Below are positions 1-5,280 of a stretch of DNA of 6,382 nt, one piece after another. The notes beneath the pieces were generated by a model. The model was not told the origin of the DNA. It did not search any database and was given only the letters and a program-made list of their open reading frames with translations. Source of the DNA: Betaproteobacteria bacterium (GTDB lineage: Bacteria > Pseudomonadota > Gammaproteobacteria > Burkholderiales > Burkholderiaceae_C); assembly GCA_009927195.1 (NCBI GenBank), contig RFNL01000407.1:1-6382 (forward strand), in the 5' to 3' direction. Every line of letters starts with the position of its first letter. Position 1 is the stretch's first letter. A program made the position numbers and the translations under genes.

Positions 1-875
1 TGTCGCTGGGCGCGCGCATCCTGACTTATATCTTGTTCGCGCTGTCGCTGGATTTGATCATTGGCTACGCTGGGATCATCACCTTGGGGCATGCGGCTTT
101 CTTTGGTTTGGGTGCCTATGTGACAGGCATCATGTCGGCCAAATTGGGTTACACCGACCCCGTGGTGCAACTGCTGACCAGTGGCGTTTTGGCCGGTTTG
201 CTCGGACTGGCCACGGGTGCTGTGATTTTGCGCATGCATGGGTTGACCCAACTCATGCTCACCCTGGCCATTGCCGCCTTGTGCCTGGAGGTGGCCAATA
301 AAGCAACCCCGGTGACCGGTGGCGCAGATGGTTTGTCGGGCGTGGTGATCGCGCCCATTTTTGGCCTGTTTGCCTTTGACATGTTTGGCAAGACCGCCTA
401 CCTGTGGTGCTTGTTTGTTTTGTTCGTGGGTTGGTGGGGAGTGCGCCGCTTGATCTACTCCCCTTTTGGGGTATCTCTCACCGGTATCCGGGAAAACAGT
501 TTGCGCATGCACGCCATTGGTGCGCCGGTGGATGCTCGATTGCGCCGGGTGTATACCTTGTCAGCGGGCATGGCAGGCATGGCCGGTGCTTTGCTGACGC
601 AAACCAATCAATTCGTAGGCCTTAATGTCTTGGGCTTTGAGCCTTCTGGTGAGCTGTTGGTGATGTTGATTTTGGGTGGCGTGGGTCGCTTGTACGGGGC
701 TTTTGTGGGCCCCTTGGTGTTCCTGGTGGCCCAAGATTACTTGGCCAAAAAATTCCCCGAGTACTGGTATTTCGGTATTGGCCTGATGTTGGTCTTGGTG
801 GTGCTATTTGCACGCGGTGGCATATTGGGCTTGATCGATGCCATGTCTGCCCGATTCAGAGGAAAAGCCCGATGA
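1..875 (+). CDS. livM: Branched-chain amino acid ABC transporter permease, LivM family (5' partial)
   Basis: Inner-membrane permease subunit of a HAAT-family (Liv-type) importer that, with LivH, forms the channel energised by LivG and LivF. The reading frame is open from base 3 with no stop, so the gene starts upstream of the window. The TTG at 33 is internal to the hydrophobic first segment and is not a credible start. 290 residues are visible; the family usually has about 320-350, so only the extreme N-terminus is missing. Visible hallmarks, numbered from the first visible codon, are GYAGIITLGHAAFFGLGAY at 21-39, TGGADGLSG at 105-113 and the cytoplasmic coupling-loop motif IREN at 162-165 followed by an AGMAGAL helix. 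The rest is mostly hydrophobic helices, ending in a basic tail. The stop TGA (873-875) overlaps the livG start in ATGA, which implies translational coupling. The substrate cannot be read from this subunit: amino acids are usual, but amide, urea or aromatic-acid importers share the fold. Confidence 0.9.
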   Translation, partial: SLGARILTYILFALSLDLIIGYAGIITLGHAAFFGLGAYVTGIMSAKLGYTDPVVQLLTSGVLAGLLGLATGAVILRMHGLTQLMLTLAIAALCLEVANKATPVTGGADGLSGVVIAPIFGLFAFDMFGKTAYLWCLFVLFVGWWGVRRLIYSPFGVSLTGIRENSLRMHAIGAPVDARLRRVYTLSAGMAGMAGALLTQTNQFVGLNVLGFEPSGELLVMLILGGVGRLYGAFVGPLVFLVAQDYLAKKFPEYWYFGIGLMLVLVVLFARGGILGLIDAMSARFRGKAR

Positions 876-1621
876 GCACCGTGCTGGAAACCCGCAGCCT
901 GTGCAAAAGCTTTGGGGCTTTGACCGTGGCCGATCACATCAATTTTCAACTGCATGTGGGTTCGCGCCATGCTTTGATTGGTCCCAACGGCGCTGGCAAA
1001 ACCACTTTTGTCAATTTGCTCACTGGTCGGCTCAGCCCTACCTCAGGAAAGGTGCTGATCGGTGGGCAAGATGTCACCACCCAGCCCCAAGCCGAACGGG
1101 TCCGCCGGGGCTTGGGCCGCACCTTTCAAATCAACACCTTGTTCAAACAGATGTCGGTTCTCGACAACGTGGCTTTGGGCGTGGCCGAGCGGTTGGGGGT
1201 GGCCCAACGGATGTGGCAACCCGCGCGCACTTTGAAAGCGGTGCGTGACGAGGCCATGTCTTTGCTCGAATTGCTGGGCATAAAAGCCGATGCCGCGTCG
1301 CGCATCACCGATTTGCCCTATGGCAAACAGCGCTTGGTGGAAATTGCCATTGCCTTGGGCTTGCAGCCCAAGGTCTTGTTGCTGGACGAACCCGCAGCAG
1401 GCGTGCCGTCCATGGAGTCGGAGCGCATTTTGCAAGCGCTCGATGCCCTGCCTGTCGACATGGCCATCTTGATCATTGAACACGACATGGACTTGGTATT
1501 TCGATTCGCCAAGCGCATCACGGTGTTGGTACAAGGTGAGGTCTTGTGCGAAGGCACTCCGACAGAGATTGCCGCCGACAAACGCGTGCACCAGGTCTAC
1601 CTGGGAGAACAAAATGAATGA
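872..1621 (+). CDS. livG: Branched-chain amino acid ABC transporter ATP-binding protein LivG
   Basis: One of two cytoplasmic ATPases that power the Liv-type importer. The 249 residues carry all ABC ATPase motifs in order: Walker A GPNGAGKTT (37-45), Q-loop Q86 in GRTFQ, signature LPYGKQR (148-154), Walker B VLLLDEP (168-174, catalytic E173), and H-loop H204 in IIEHD. The signature has YG where most ABC proteins have SGG; LivG proteins commonly have YGQQR, so this is a family trait, with K at the first Q. The length is close to the usual 250-260. The start ATG at 872 is supported by an AGAGGA ribosome binding site at 858-863, 8 bases upstream, and by the ATGA overlap with livM. The 3' end overlaps livF by 8 bases. 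The core family call is firm; the substrate is not determined. Confidence 0.93.
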   Translation: MSTVLETRSLCKSFGALTVADHINFQLHVGSRHALIGPNGAGKTTFVNLLTGRLSPTSGKVLIGGQDVTTQPQAERVRRGLGRTFQINTLFKQMSVLDNVALGVAERLGVAQRMWQPARTLKAVRDEAMSLLELLGIKADAASRITDLPYGKQRLVEIAIALGLQPKVLLLDEPAAGVPSMESERILQALDALPVDMAILIIEHDMDLVFRFAKRITVLVQGEVLCEGTPTEIAADKRVHQVYLGEQNE

Positions 1622-2330
1622 GCCAAGCGCCCAACCGGCTTTGCGCTTGCAAGGGGTTCGCGCCGGCTATGGCGAGACGGTGGTGCTCGAAGACATCAGC
1701 TTCGACCTGCCCGAGCGGGGCGCGCTGGCTTTGCTGGGGCGCAATGGTGTGGGTAAAACCACTTTGCTGGCCACTTTAATGGGCCATACCCAAATGCACG
1801 GCGGCCAAATGGCATACCGGGGACAACCCATAGAACGATTGCCCGTTCACGAACGTTCCCGCTTGGGCATGGGTTATGTGCCGCAAACCCGTGATATTTT
1901 TCCGTCCTTGAGCGTCGAAGAAAACCTGTTGGTCGCTGCCCGTAGCGGCCGCTGGCCGATTGAACGGGTGTATGAGTTATTCCCGCGACTGGCCGAACGG
2001 CGCAGCCACATGGGCCATCAAATTTCGGGGGGCGAGCAACAAATGCTGGCCATTGGGCGCGCGCTCATGGGTGACCCCAGCATTTTGCTGCTCGATGAAC
2101 CGATGGAAGGCTTGGCACCCATCATCGTGGAAATGCTGTTGCTGGCTTTGACGCGCTTGATCCGCGAAGAATCAATGACCGTGGTCTTGGTGGAGCAGTC
2201 GGCCAAAATGGCTTTGCAAGTGACCCAAGCGGTTTTGGTGCTGAGCCGTGGTCGCATCATTCACAGCGGCAAAAGCGCCGAATTATTGGCCCAGCCCGAT
2301 TTGCTGGCCCAACTCATCGTTGCCCACTAG
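1614..2330 (+). CDS. livF: Branched-chain amino acid ABC transporter ATP-binding protein LivF
   Basis: Second ATPase of the importer, 238 residues (family about 230-240). I chose the ATG at 1614, not the longer open frame beginning at 1476: the extra upstream residues lie inside livG and do not resemble the family. The 1614 ATG also has a GGGAG ribosome binding site at 1603-1607 with 6-base spacing. Motifs are Walker A GRNGVGKTT (42-50), Q-loop Q91 in YVPQTRDIFPSLSV, signature ISGGEQQ (137-143) and Walker B ILLLDEP (157-163, E162). The switch position reads VEQ (193-195), with Q in place of the usual His; LivF proteins characteristically have VEQN, so this is normal for the family. It is the last gene of the operon: it ends in TAG at 2328-2330, a hairpin follows, and the next gene starts 97 bases later. 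Confidence 0.93.
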   Translation: MNEPSAQPALRLQGVRAGYGETVVLEDISFDLPERGALALLGRNGVGKTTLLATLMGHTQMHGGQMAYRGQPIERLPVHERSRLGMGYVPQTRDIFPSLSVEENLLVAARSGRWPIERVYELFPRLAERRSHMGHQISGGEQQMLAIGRALMGDPSILLLDEPMEGLAPIIVEMLLLALTRLIREESMTVVLVEQSAKMALQVTQAVLVLSRGRIIHSGKSAELLAQPDLLAQLIVAH

Positions 2331-2344
2331 GCCCATTGGCTTGC

Positions 2345-2372
2345 GGTCCGATCAACTCAGGGCGGATCGGCC
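2345..2372 (+). terminator. Hairpin after livF, possible operon end
   Basis: CCGATC (2348-2353) and GATCGG (2365-2370) form a 6-bp perfect stem with an 11-base loop. Two more G-C pairs (2345-2346 with 2371-2372) extend it across a bulged T2347. It lies 15 bases after the livF stop, where an operon-end structure is expected. No U-tract follows (the next bases are AGGGGCCC), so it does not meet the intrinsic-terminator rule. It may stabilise the mRNA 3' end or assist Rho-dependent termination; this is inference. Confidence 0.35.
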
Positions 2373-2414
2373 AGGGGCCCGCATTTGAATCTCATGGCGA
2401 TTTGAGTTCGATCA

Positions 2415-2420
2415 TAAAAT
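2415..2420 (+). promoter_or_regulatory. Candidate -10 element for the 77-aa membrane protein gene
   Basis: TAAAAT matches the TATAAT consensus at 5 of 6 positions and ends 7 bases before the ATG at 2428, so the predicted transcription start falls on or next to the start codon. There is no good -35 at a 16-18 base spacing (2391-2397 reads CTCATGG), and TTGAAT at 2385-2390 is too far away (24 bases). The bases before the ATG (TTCGCCC) contain no Shine-Dalgarno sequence, which fits a leaderless transcript. Confidence 0.4.
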
Positions 2421-2427
2421 TTCGCCC

Positions 2428-2661
2428 ATGAGCGACATCATTGAAACATCCCGCACCAGTTTGCCCAAAACCTTGGATCACAACTTTTTCATCTTGGGTG
2501 TTTTTTTTCTGTTTGTAGGCGTTTTGACCTTCTTTCTGGATTCGCCAGCCTACAAAAACAATGTCTTGCTGATTCTTTTGCAAGGCTTGTCATTTGCGAT
2601 CGGTTGGGCCTGCATGGGCCTGTGGTTTCGCAACTTGCGGCGCCCTCGAAAAGACCTTTGA
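2428..2661 (+). CDS. Small two-helix inner-membrane protein, function unknown
   Basis: A 77-residue protein that I cannot assign to a named family. A polar N-terminal tail (1-19) is followed by two hydrophobic segments, about 20-38 (FFILGVFFLFVGVLTFFLD) and about 45-67, then a strongly basic C-terminus (RNLRRPRK). By the positive-inside rule the C-terminus is cytoplasmic, so both ends are probably inside with a short periplasmic loop (DSPAYKNN). It stands alone: 97 bases after livF on the same strand, and convergent with the exported protein gene at 2689-3048. It has no recognisable ribosome binding site. An 8-T tract (2501-2508) encodes the Phe-Phe of the first helix. That this is a real gene rests on the clean membrane-protein architecture, its filling of an otherwise empty gap, and a -10-like box upstream. 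Confidence 0.72.
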   Translation: MSDIIETSRTSLPKTLDHNFFILGVFFLFVGVLTFFLDSPAYKNNVLLILLQGLSFAIGWACMGLWFRNLRRPRKDL

Positions 2662-2672
2662 GGGTGGGTTTT
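2643..2672 (+). terminator. Possible weak intrinsic terminator after the 77-aa gene
   Basis: CCCTC (2643-2647) pairs with GAGGG (2660-2664). The stem continues as AAA with TTT across one bulged G and closes on a five-base loop, and is followed by TGGG and then TTTT at 2669-2672. The hairpin overlaps the last codons of the gene. The U-tract is short and offset by four bases, so termination may be inefficient. A competing long-loop pairing also exists (GACCTTT 2653-2659 with AAAGGTC 2679-2685). Confidence 0.33.
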
Positions 2673-2688
2673 ATCAGAAAAGGTCGGG

Positions 2689-3048
2689 TCACAGGTTTTG
2701 ATAGGCCGATCGGTGCACCAGGCAAAAGTCTTTCAAACCTATATCGTTTTTTTGCGCCATGATCTGGGCGAAAACCTCGCGCGTGATGCGTTCATCGTCC
2801 TCGGGTTTGACCTTGCTGGTGCATTTGCGACTTTTGAAGGCCTCTTTGAAGCGCTCGGACACGTCCCCCTTGTAACCGCACATCTTTTCAATGGTTTCAT
2901 TGAAAGCGCGGTCCCGCACAATGCGCATGCAGGTATAGGTCAAGCCATCAGGTGGTTTTTGTGCCCAAGCGCTGGGCAAAATGCACAATATCACCAAGGC
3001 CCAAAGAGGAACTTTTGAGAGCGCAAATCGAGGATTCACAGCCAACAT
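2689..3048 (-). CDS. Exported cysteine-containing protein, function unknown
   Basis: A 119-residue protein I do not recognise. The N-terminus is a typical Sec signal: basic residues R7 and K12, a hydrophobic core (PLWALVILCILPSA), and an AWA-Q signal peptidase I site predicted after residue 29. There is no lipobox, because L rather than G/A/S precedes C22. The mature part of about 90 residues is charged and probably helical, with four cysteines (C40, C57, C76, C109), an even number that would allow two disulfides in the periplasm. The ATG at 3048 is preceded by GGGATGGC, a modest ribosome binding site; no other in-frame start lies nearby. The gene is divergent from the tRNA-Gly gene (start codons to tRNA 56 bases) and convergent with the 77-aa membrane protein gene. 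It could be a periplasmic helical-bundle or lysozyme-inhibitor-like protein, but nothing in the sequence fixes a role. Confidence 0.75.
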   Translation of the reverse strand: MLAVNPRFALSKVPLWALVILCILPSAWAQKPPDGLTYTCMRIVRDRAFNETIEKMCGYKGDVSERFKEAFKSRKCTSKVKPEDDERITREVFAQIMAQKNDIGLKDFCLVHRSAYQNL

Positions 3049-3086
3049 GCCATCCCATTCTTGAGCGGTAAATCACAAGGCATCGG

Positions 3087-3092
3087 TACAAT
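3087..3092 (+). promoter_or_regulatory. -10 box of the tRNA-Gly promoter
   Basis: TACAAT matches TATAAT at 5 of 6 positions and lies 12 bases before the mature tRNA 5' end, as expected for a short 5' leader removed by RNase P. The best -35-like hexamer, TTGAGC at 3061-3066, is 20 bases away, longer than the ideal 17, so the -35 assignment is uncertain. Confidence 0.55.
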
Positions 3093-3104
3093 GATTTTTT
3101 AGAT

Positions 3105-3178
3105 GCGGGTGTAGTTCAATGGCAGAACGGCAGCTTCCCAAGCTTTAGACGAGGGTTCGATTCCCTTCACCCGCTCCA
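3105..3178 (+). tRNA. tRNA-Gly, anticodon CCC
   Basis: The full cloverleaf can be drawn: acceptor GCGGGTG (3105-3111) pairs perfectly with CACCCGC (3168-3174). The D-arm is GTTC/GAAC, the anticodon loop TTCCCAA (3135-3141) has anticodon CCC (3137-3139), the T-arm is GAGGG/CCCTT with loop TTCGATT, the discriminator is U, and CCA is encoded (3176-3178). The overall sequence resembles E. coli glyU tRNA-Gly(CCC), which reads GGG codons. The anticodon stem is imperfect: GCAGC (3130-3134) faces GCTTT (3142-3146), giving a C-U mismatch at 28:42 and a G-U pair at 27:43. The gene stands alone, with no neighbouring tRNA in the window. Confidence 0.97.
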
Positions 3179-3186
3179 CTTATCCT

Positions 3187-3214
3187 GCCTGCAAGGCCGC
3201 AAATACCCGCGGCC
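3187..3214. terminator. Hairpin between the convergent tRNA-Gly and scoB genes
   Basis: GGCCGC (3195-3200) and GCGGCC (3209-3214) make a 6-bp all-GC stem with an 8-base loop. The alternative GCC-TGCAA-GGC (3187-3197) overlaps it. The structure lies in the 55-base gap between the tRNA 3' end and the scoB stop, so it could serve transcripts from both sides. Neither strand has a U-tract directly after the stem, so it is not a canonical intrinsic terminator. An 8-bp GCGGCCGC palindrome (NotI site) spans 3209-3216. Confidence 0.4.
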
Positions 3215-3233
3215 GCAAAAGCAATCCCACCGA

Positions 3234-3875
3234 TCATCCCAACAAGGGCACGCCGGTTTTGGATTGGATGAAATCTCGGGTTACACCGGGGGCCAATTCC
3301 ACCAATTTCAGACCTTCGGTCAACACGTCCATCACGCCCAAATCGGTGATGATGCGATCGACCACCCCCACCCCCGTCAAGGGCAGTGTGCAATCGGCCA
3401 AAATTTTGAGGTCTTCGGTACCGTCTTTTTTCCTGGCGACGTGCTCCATCAAAATGATCACACGCTTGACGCCAGCCACCAAATCCATGGCCCCGCCCAT
3501 GCCTTTGACCATCTTGCCGGGGATCATCCAGTTGGCCAAATCACCACGCCCACTGACCTGCATGGCACCCAAAATGGACAAATTGATTTTCCCGCCACGG
3601 ATCATGGCAAAGCTGTCGTGGCTGCCAAAAATAGAAGTACCCGCAATCGTGGTCACGGTTTGTTTGCCGGCATTGATGAGATCGGCATCGACTTCAGATT
3701 CTTTGGGAAACGGACCAATGCCCAGCATGCCATTTTCGGATTGCAGCCAAACTTCAATATCGTTTGGCACATGATTGGCCACCAAGGTGGGTATCCCAAT
3801 GCCCAGGTTGACGTAAAACCCGTCCTCGAGCTCTTGTGCCGCACGCGCGGCCATTTGATCTTGACTCCAACTCAT
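3234..3875 (-). CDS. scoB: Succinyl-CoA:3-oxoacid CoA-transferase, subunit B
   Basis: Catalytic subunit of a class I CoA-transferase that moves CoA from succinyl-CoA to acetoacetate, making acetoacetyl-CoA. The SENG motif is at residues 46-49, with E47 the glutamate that forms the CoA thioester intermediate. The N-terminal NLGIGIPTLVANHVP (23-37) and central GAMQVSGRGDLANWMIPGK (103-121) are typical of the B subunit. I start at the ATG at 3875: the longer frame to 4016 overlaps scoA and its extra residues are unlike the family. This ATG has an AGGGG site (3882-3886) with 6-base spacing. The result is 213 residues, matching the usual 208-218. It begins one base after the scoA stop, so the two are cotranslated as a pair. 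PcaJ (3-oxoadipate CoA-transferase) and AtoA are related alternatives; overall similarity favours ScoB. Confidence 0.92.
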   Translation of the reverse strand: MSWSQDQMAARAAQELEDGFYVNLGIGIPTLVANHVPNDIEVWLQSENGMLGIGPFPKESEVDADLINAGKQTVTTIAGTSIFGSHDSFAMIRGGKINLSILGAMQVSGRGDLANWMIPGKMVKGMGGAMDLVAGVKRVIILMEHVARKKDGTEDLKILADCTLPLTGVGVVDRIITDLGVMDVLTEGLKLVELAPGVTRDFIQSKTGVPLLG

Positions 3876-3876
3876 G

Positions 3877-4584
3877 TCAAACCCCTGATGTTTCAGTGAT
3901 GGTGCGCTTTTCAATGCGCTTTTCGGGATGGGCGTTGAGCACCAAACGGTGCACATACACACCGGGCAAATGGATCTGATCGGGGTCCATCGCGCCGGTT
4001 TCCACAATTTGTTCAACCTCGACCACGCAAATTTTGCCGGCCATGGCCGCCGCGGGGTTGAAGTTGCGCGCCGTCAAGCGAAATTGCAAATTCCCCGACC
4101 TATCGGCCCGCCATGCTTTGACCAAGGCCACATCGGGCACCAAAGCGCGTTCCATGACGTAGGTTTCCCCATCGAACTCGCGCAATTCTTTGCCCTCGGC
4201 CACGACGGTTCCAACGCCGGTTTTGGTGAAAAACGCAGGGATGCCCGCACCGCCGGCGCGCAGTTTCTCAGCCAAAGTGCCTTGGGGGGTGAACTCCAAT
4301 TCCAGTTCGCCCGCCAGGTATTGGCGTTCGAATTCTTTGTTCTCACCCACATAAGATGAAATCATTTTTTTGATTTGGCGGGTCTCCAGCAAGCGCCCCA
4401 AGCCAAATCCATCGACACCGGCATTGTTGGAAATAACGGACAAATCCTTCACGCCTGCGCTGCGCAAGGCCTCGATCAAGGCTTCAGGAATGCCACACAA
4501 ACCAAAGCCGCCCACCGCCAGCAATTGACCATCTTTGACAATGTCTTTGAGCGCCTCTTGGGCGCTTGGAAAGATTTTGTTCAC
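3877..4584 (-). CDS. scoA: Succinyl-CoA:3-oxoacid CoA-transferase, subunit A
   Basis: A subunit of the same CoA-transferase, 235 residues (family about 230-240). It carries the family glycine-rich signature GGFGLCGIPE (25-34). The segments ISSYVGENKEFERQYL, PQGTLAEKLRAGGAGIP and TARNFNPAAAMAGKI closely resemble ScoA proteins of Bacillus and proteobacteria, which separates it from AtoD and PcaI. The start codon is GTG at 4584 (CAC on the + strand at 4582-4584), chosen because the family begins MxKxxxS and because GGAG (4591-4594 on the + strand as CTCC) lies 6 bases upstream; no in-frame alternative start is near. The pair may serve ketone-body or acetoacetate use, leucine breakdown, or mobilisation of polyhydroxybutyrate products. 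It is first in its operon and divergent from the peroxidase-like gene. Confidence 0.93.
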   Translation of the reverse strand: MNKIFPSAQEALKDIVKDGQLLAVGGFGLCGIPEALIEALRSAGVKDLSVISNNAGVDGFGLGRLLETRQIKKMISSYVGENKEFERQYLAGELELEFTPQGTLAEKLRAGGAGIPAFFTKTGVGTVVAEGKELREFDGETYVMERALVPDVALVKAWRADRSGNLQFRLTARNFNPAAAMAGKICVVEVEQIVETGAMDPDQIHLPGVYVHRLVLNAHPEKRIEKRTITETSGV

Positions 4585-4614
4585 ACCCTGCTCCGTGACT
4601 GAAAGACGTGAACG

Positions 4615-4620
4615 ATACTA
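4615..4620 (-). promoter_or_regulatory. Candidate -10 box for scoAB
   Basis: On the minus strand this reads TAGTAT, 4 of 6 matches to TATAAT, about 30 bases before the scoA GTG, leaving a leader that includes the GGAG site. The hexamer 17 bases upstream (4638-4643, ACCCTG on the minus strand) is a poor -35 and forms part of an inverted repeat. That arrangement is compatible with an activator-dependent promoter, but this is inference. Confidence 0.35.
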
Positions 4621-4636
4621 CAACTCATGGCGCTTG

Positions 4637-4659
4637 CCAGGGTCTTTGGTCCACCCTGG
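4637..4659. promoter_or_regulatory. Inverted repeat in the scoAB/peroxidase-like divergent promoter region, candidate operator
   Basis: CCAGGGT (4637-4643) and ACCCTGG (4653-4659) are perfect 7-bp arms separated by 9 bases. A second, overlapping pair is GGTCCA (4648-4653) with TGGACC (4671-4676). They lie in the 115-base gap between two divergent genes and overlap the expected -35 of scoAB. A dimeric regulator site is one reading; a hairpin in the 5' leader of the + strand gene is another. No regulator gene is present in the window to pair with it. Confidence 0.42.
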
Positions 4660-4699
4660 ATGGAACAAACTGGACCGCTGATCAACTTCGGAGATTCCC

Positions 4700-5272
4700 A
4701 TGAACCGATACCCCATGCCCAACCTGGATTCGCTGCCCACTGACTTGCGCACGCGCATTTTGGAGGTGCAAGAAAAGGCCGGTTTTGTACCCAATGTGTT
4801 TTTGACTTTGGCACGTCGACCGGCTGAGTGGCGGGCTTTTTTCGCCTACCACGATGCCTTGATGCTCAAGGAAGACAGTGGCCTGAGCAAGGGCGAGCGT
4901 GAAATGATCGTCACCGCCACCAGCGCAGCGAACAATTGCTTGTACTGCGTGGTGGCGCATGGTGCGATTTTGCGCATTTACGAAAAAAAACCCCTGCTGG
5001 CCGATCAAGTGGCGATCAACCACCGAAAGGCCGACATCAGCCCAAGACAATCTGCCATGCTCGACTTTGCCATGAAGGTTTGTCTGCACAGCGATGCCAT
5101 TGGCGAGAGCGACTTTGTCGGCTTGCATGCCCATGGCTTCTCGGACGAGGACATTTGGGACATTGCAGCCATCACCGCCTTCTTTGGTTTGTCCAACCGC
5201 ATGGCCAGTTTCAGCGGCATGATGCCCAACCCCGAGTTCTACACCATGGGTCGCCAGCCCAGGGCCCAATGA
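4700..5272 (+). CDS. AhpD-like / carboxymuconolactone decarboxylase-family peroxidase-related protein
   Basis: A 190-residue helical protein of the AhpD/CMD superfamily, resembling the 'uncharacterised peroxidase-related enzyme' group. The core shows E68, C80, C83 and H87 in GEREMIVTATSAANNCLYC followed by VVAHG. The spacings E-12-C-3-C-4-H match the catalytic E118/C130/C133/H137 of mycobacterial AhpD, so a thiol-disulfide (alkylhydroperoxidase-type) activity is plausible. The AhpD His between the cysteines is Tyr82 here. A second helical half (about 113-175, with HAHGFSDEDIWDIAAITAFFGLSNRMA) is typical of the group. The start is firm: CGGAG at 4689-4693, 6 bases before the ATG. It is divergent from scoAB and stops 8 bases before the end of the convergent thioesterase. 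Physiological substrate and partners are unknown; detoxifying peroxides during acyl-CoA oxidation is a guess from context. Confidence 0.88.
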   Translation: MNRYPMPNLDSLPTDLRTRILEVQEKAGFVPNVFLTLARRPAEWRAFFAYHDALMLKEDSGLSKGEREMIVTATSAANNCLYCVVAHGAILRIYEKKPLLADQVAINHRKADISPRQSAMLDFAMKVCLHSDAIGESDFVGLHAHGFSDEDIWDIAAITAFFGLSNRMASFSGMMPNPEFYTMGRQPRAQ

Positions 5273-5280
5273 GCCGCCGT

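Noticed and set aside
1043..1612. 189-aa open frame on the - strand, antisense to livG.
   Set aside because: Shadow of an unmistakable ABC ATPase gene; composition is typical of an antisense frame.
3105..3178. tRNA-Gly gene as a possible integration site for a mobile element.
   Set aside because: No integrase, no repeated tRNA 3' fragment within the window, and housekeeping genes lie directly on both sides.
3209..3216. GCGGCCGC palindrome as a protein-binding site.
   Set aside because: It is explained by the arm of the 3195-3214 hairpin plus two bases; there is no second copy in a regulatory position.
3264..3899. 211-aa open frame on the + strand, antisense to scoB.
   Set aside because: It is the complement of a clearly recognised gene, is rich in His/Gln/Asp as shadow frames are, and crosses the scoB ribosome binding site and the scoA 3' end.
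3234..4016. Longer scoB with a start at 4016.
   Set aside because: The extra 47 residues overlap the scoA 3' coding region in another frame and do not resemble CoA-transferase; the ATG at 3875 has a good ribosome binding site and gives the family length.
4983..4990. A8 run in the peroxidase-like gene forming a slippery A-AAA-AAA heptamer, with a long open -1 frame to 5424.
   Set aside because: The zero-frame protein is complete and family-like on both sides of the run, the -1 frame product resembles nothing, and I see no convincing stimulatory hairpin or internal Shine-Dalgarno sequence; lysine pairs often produce such runs.
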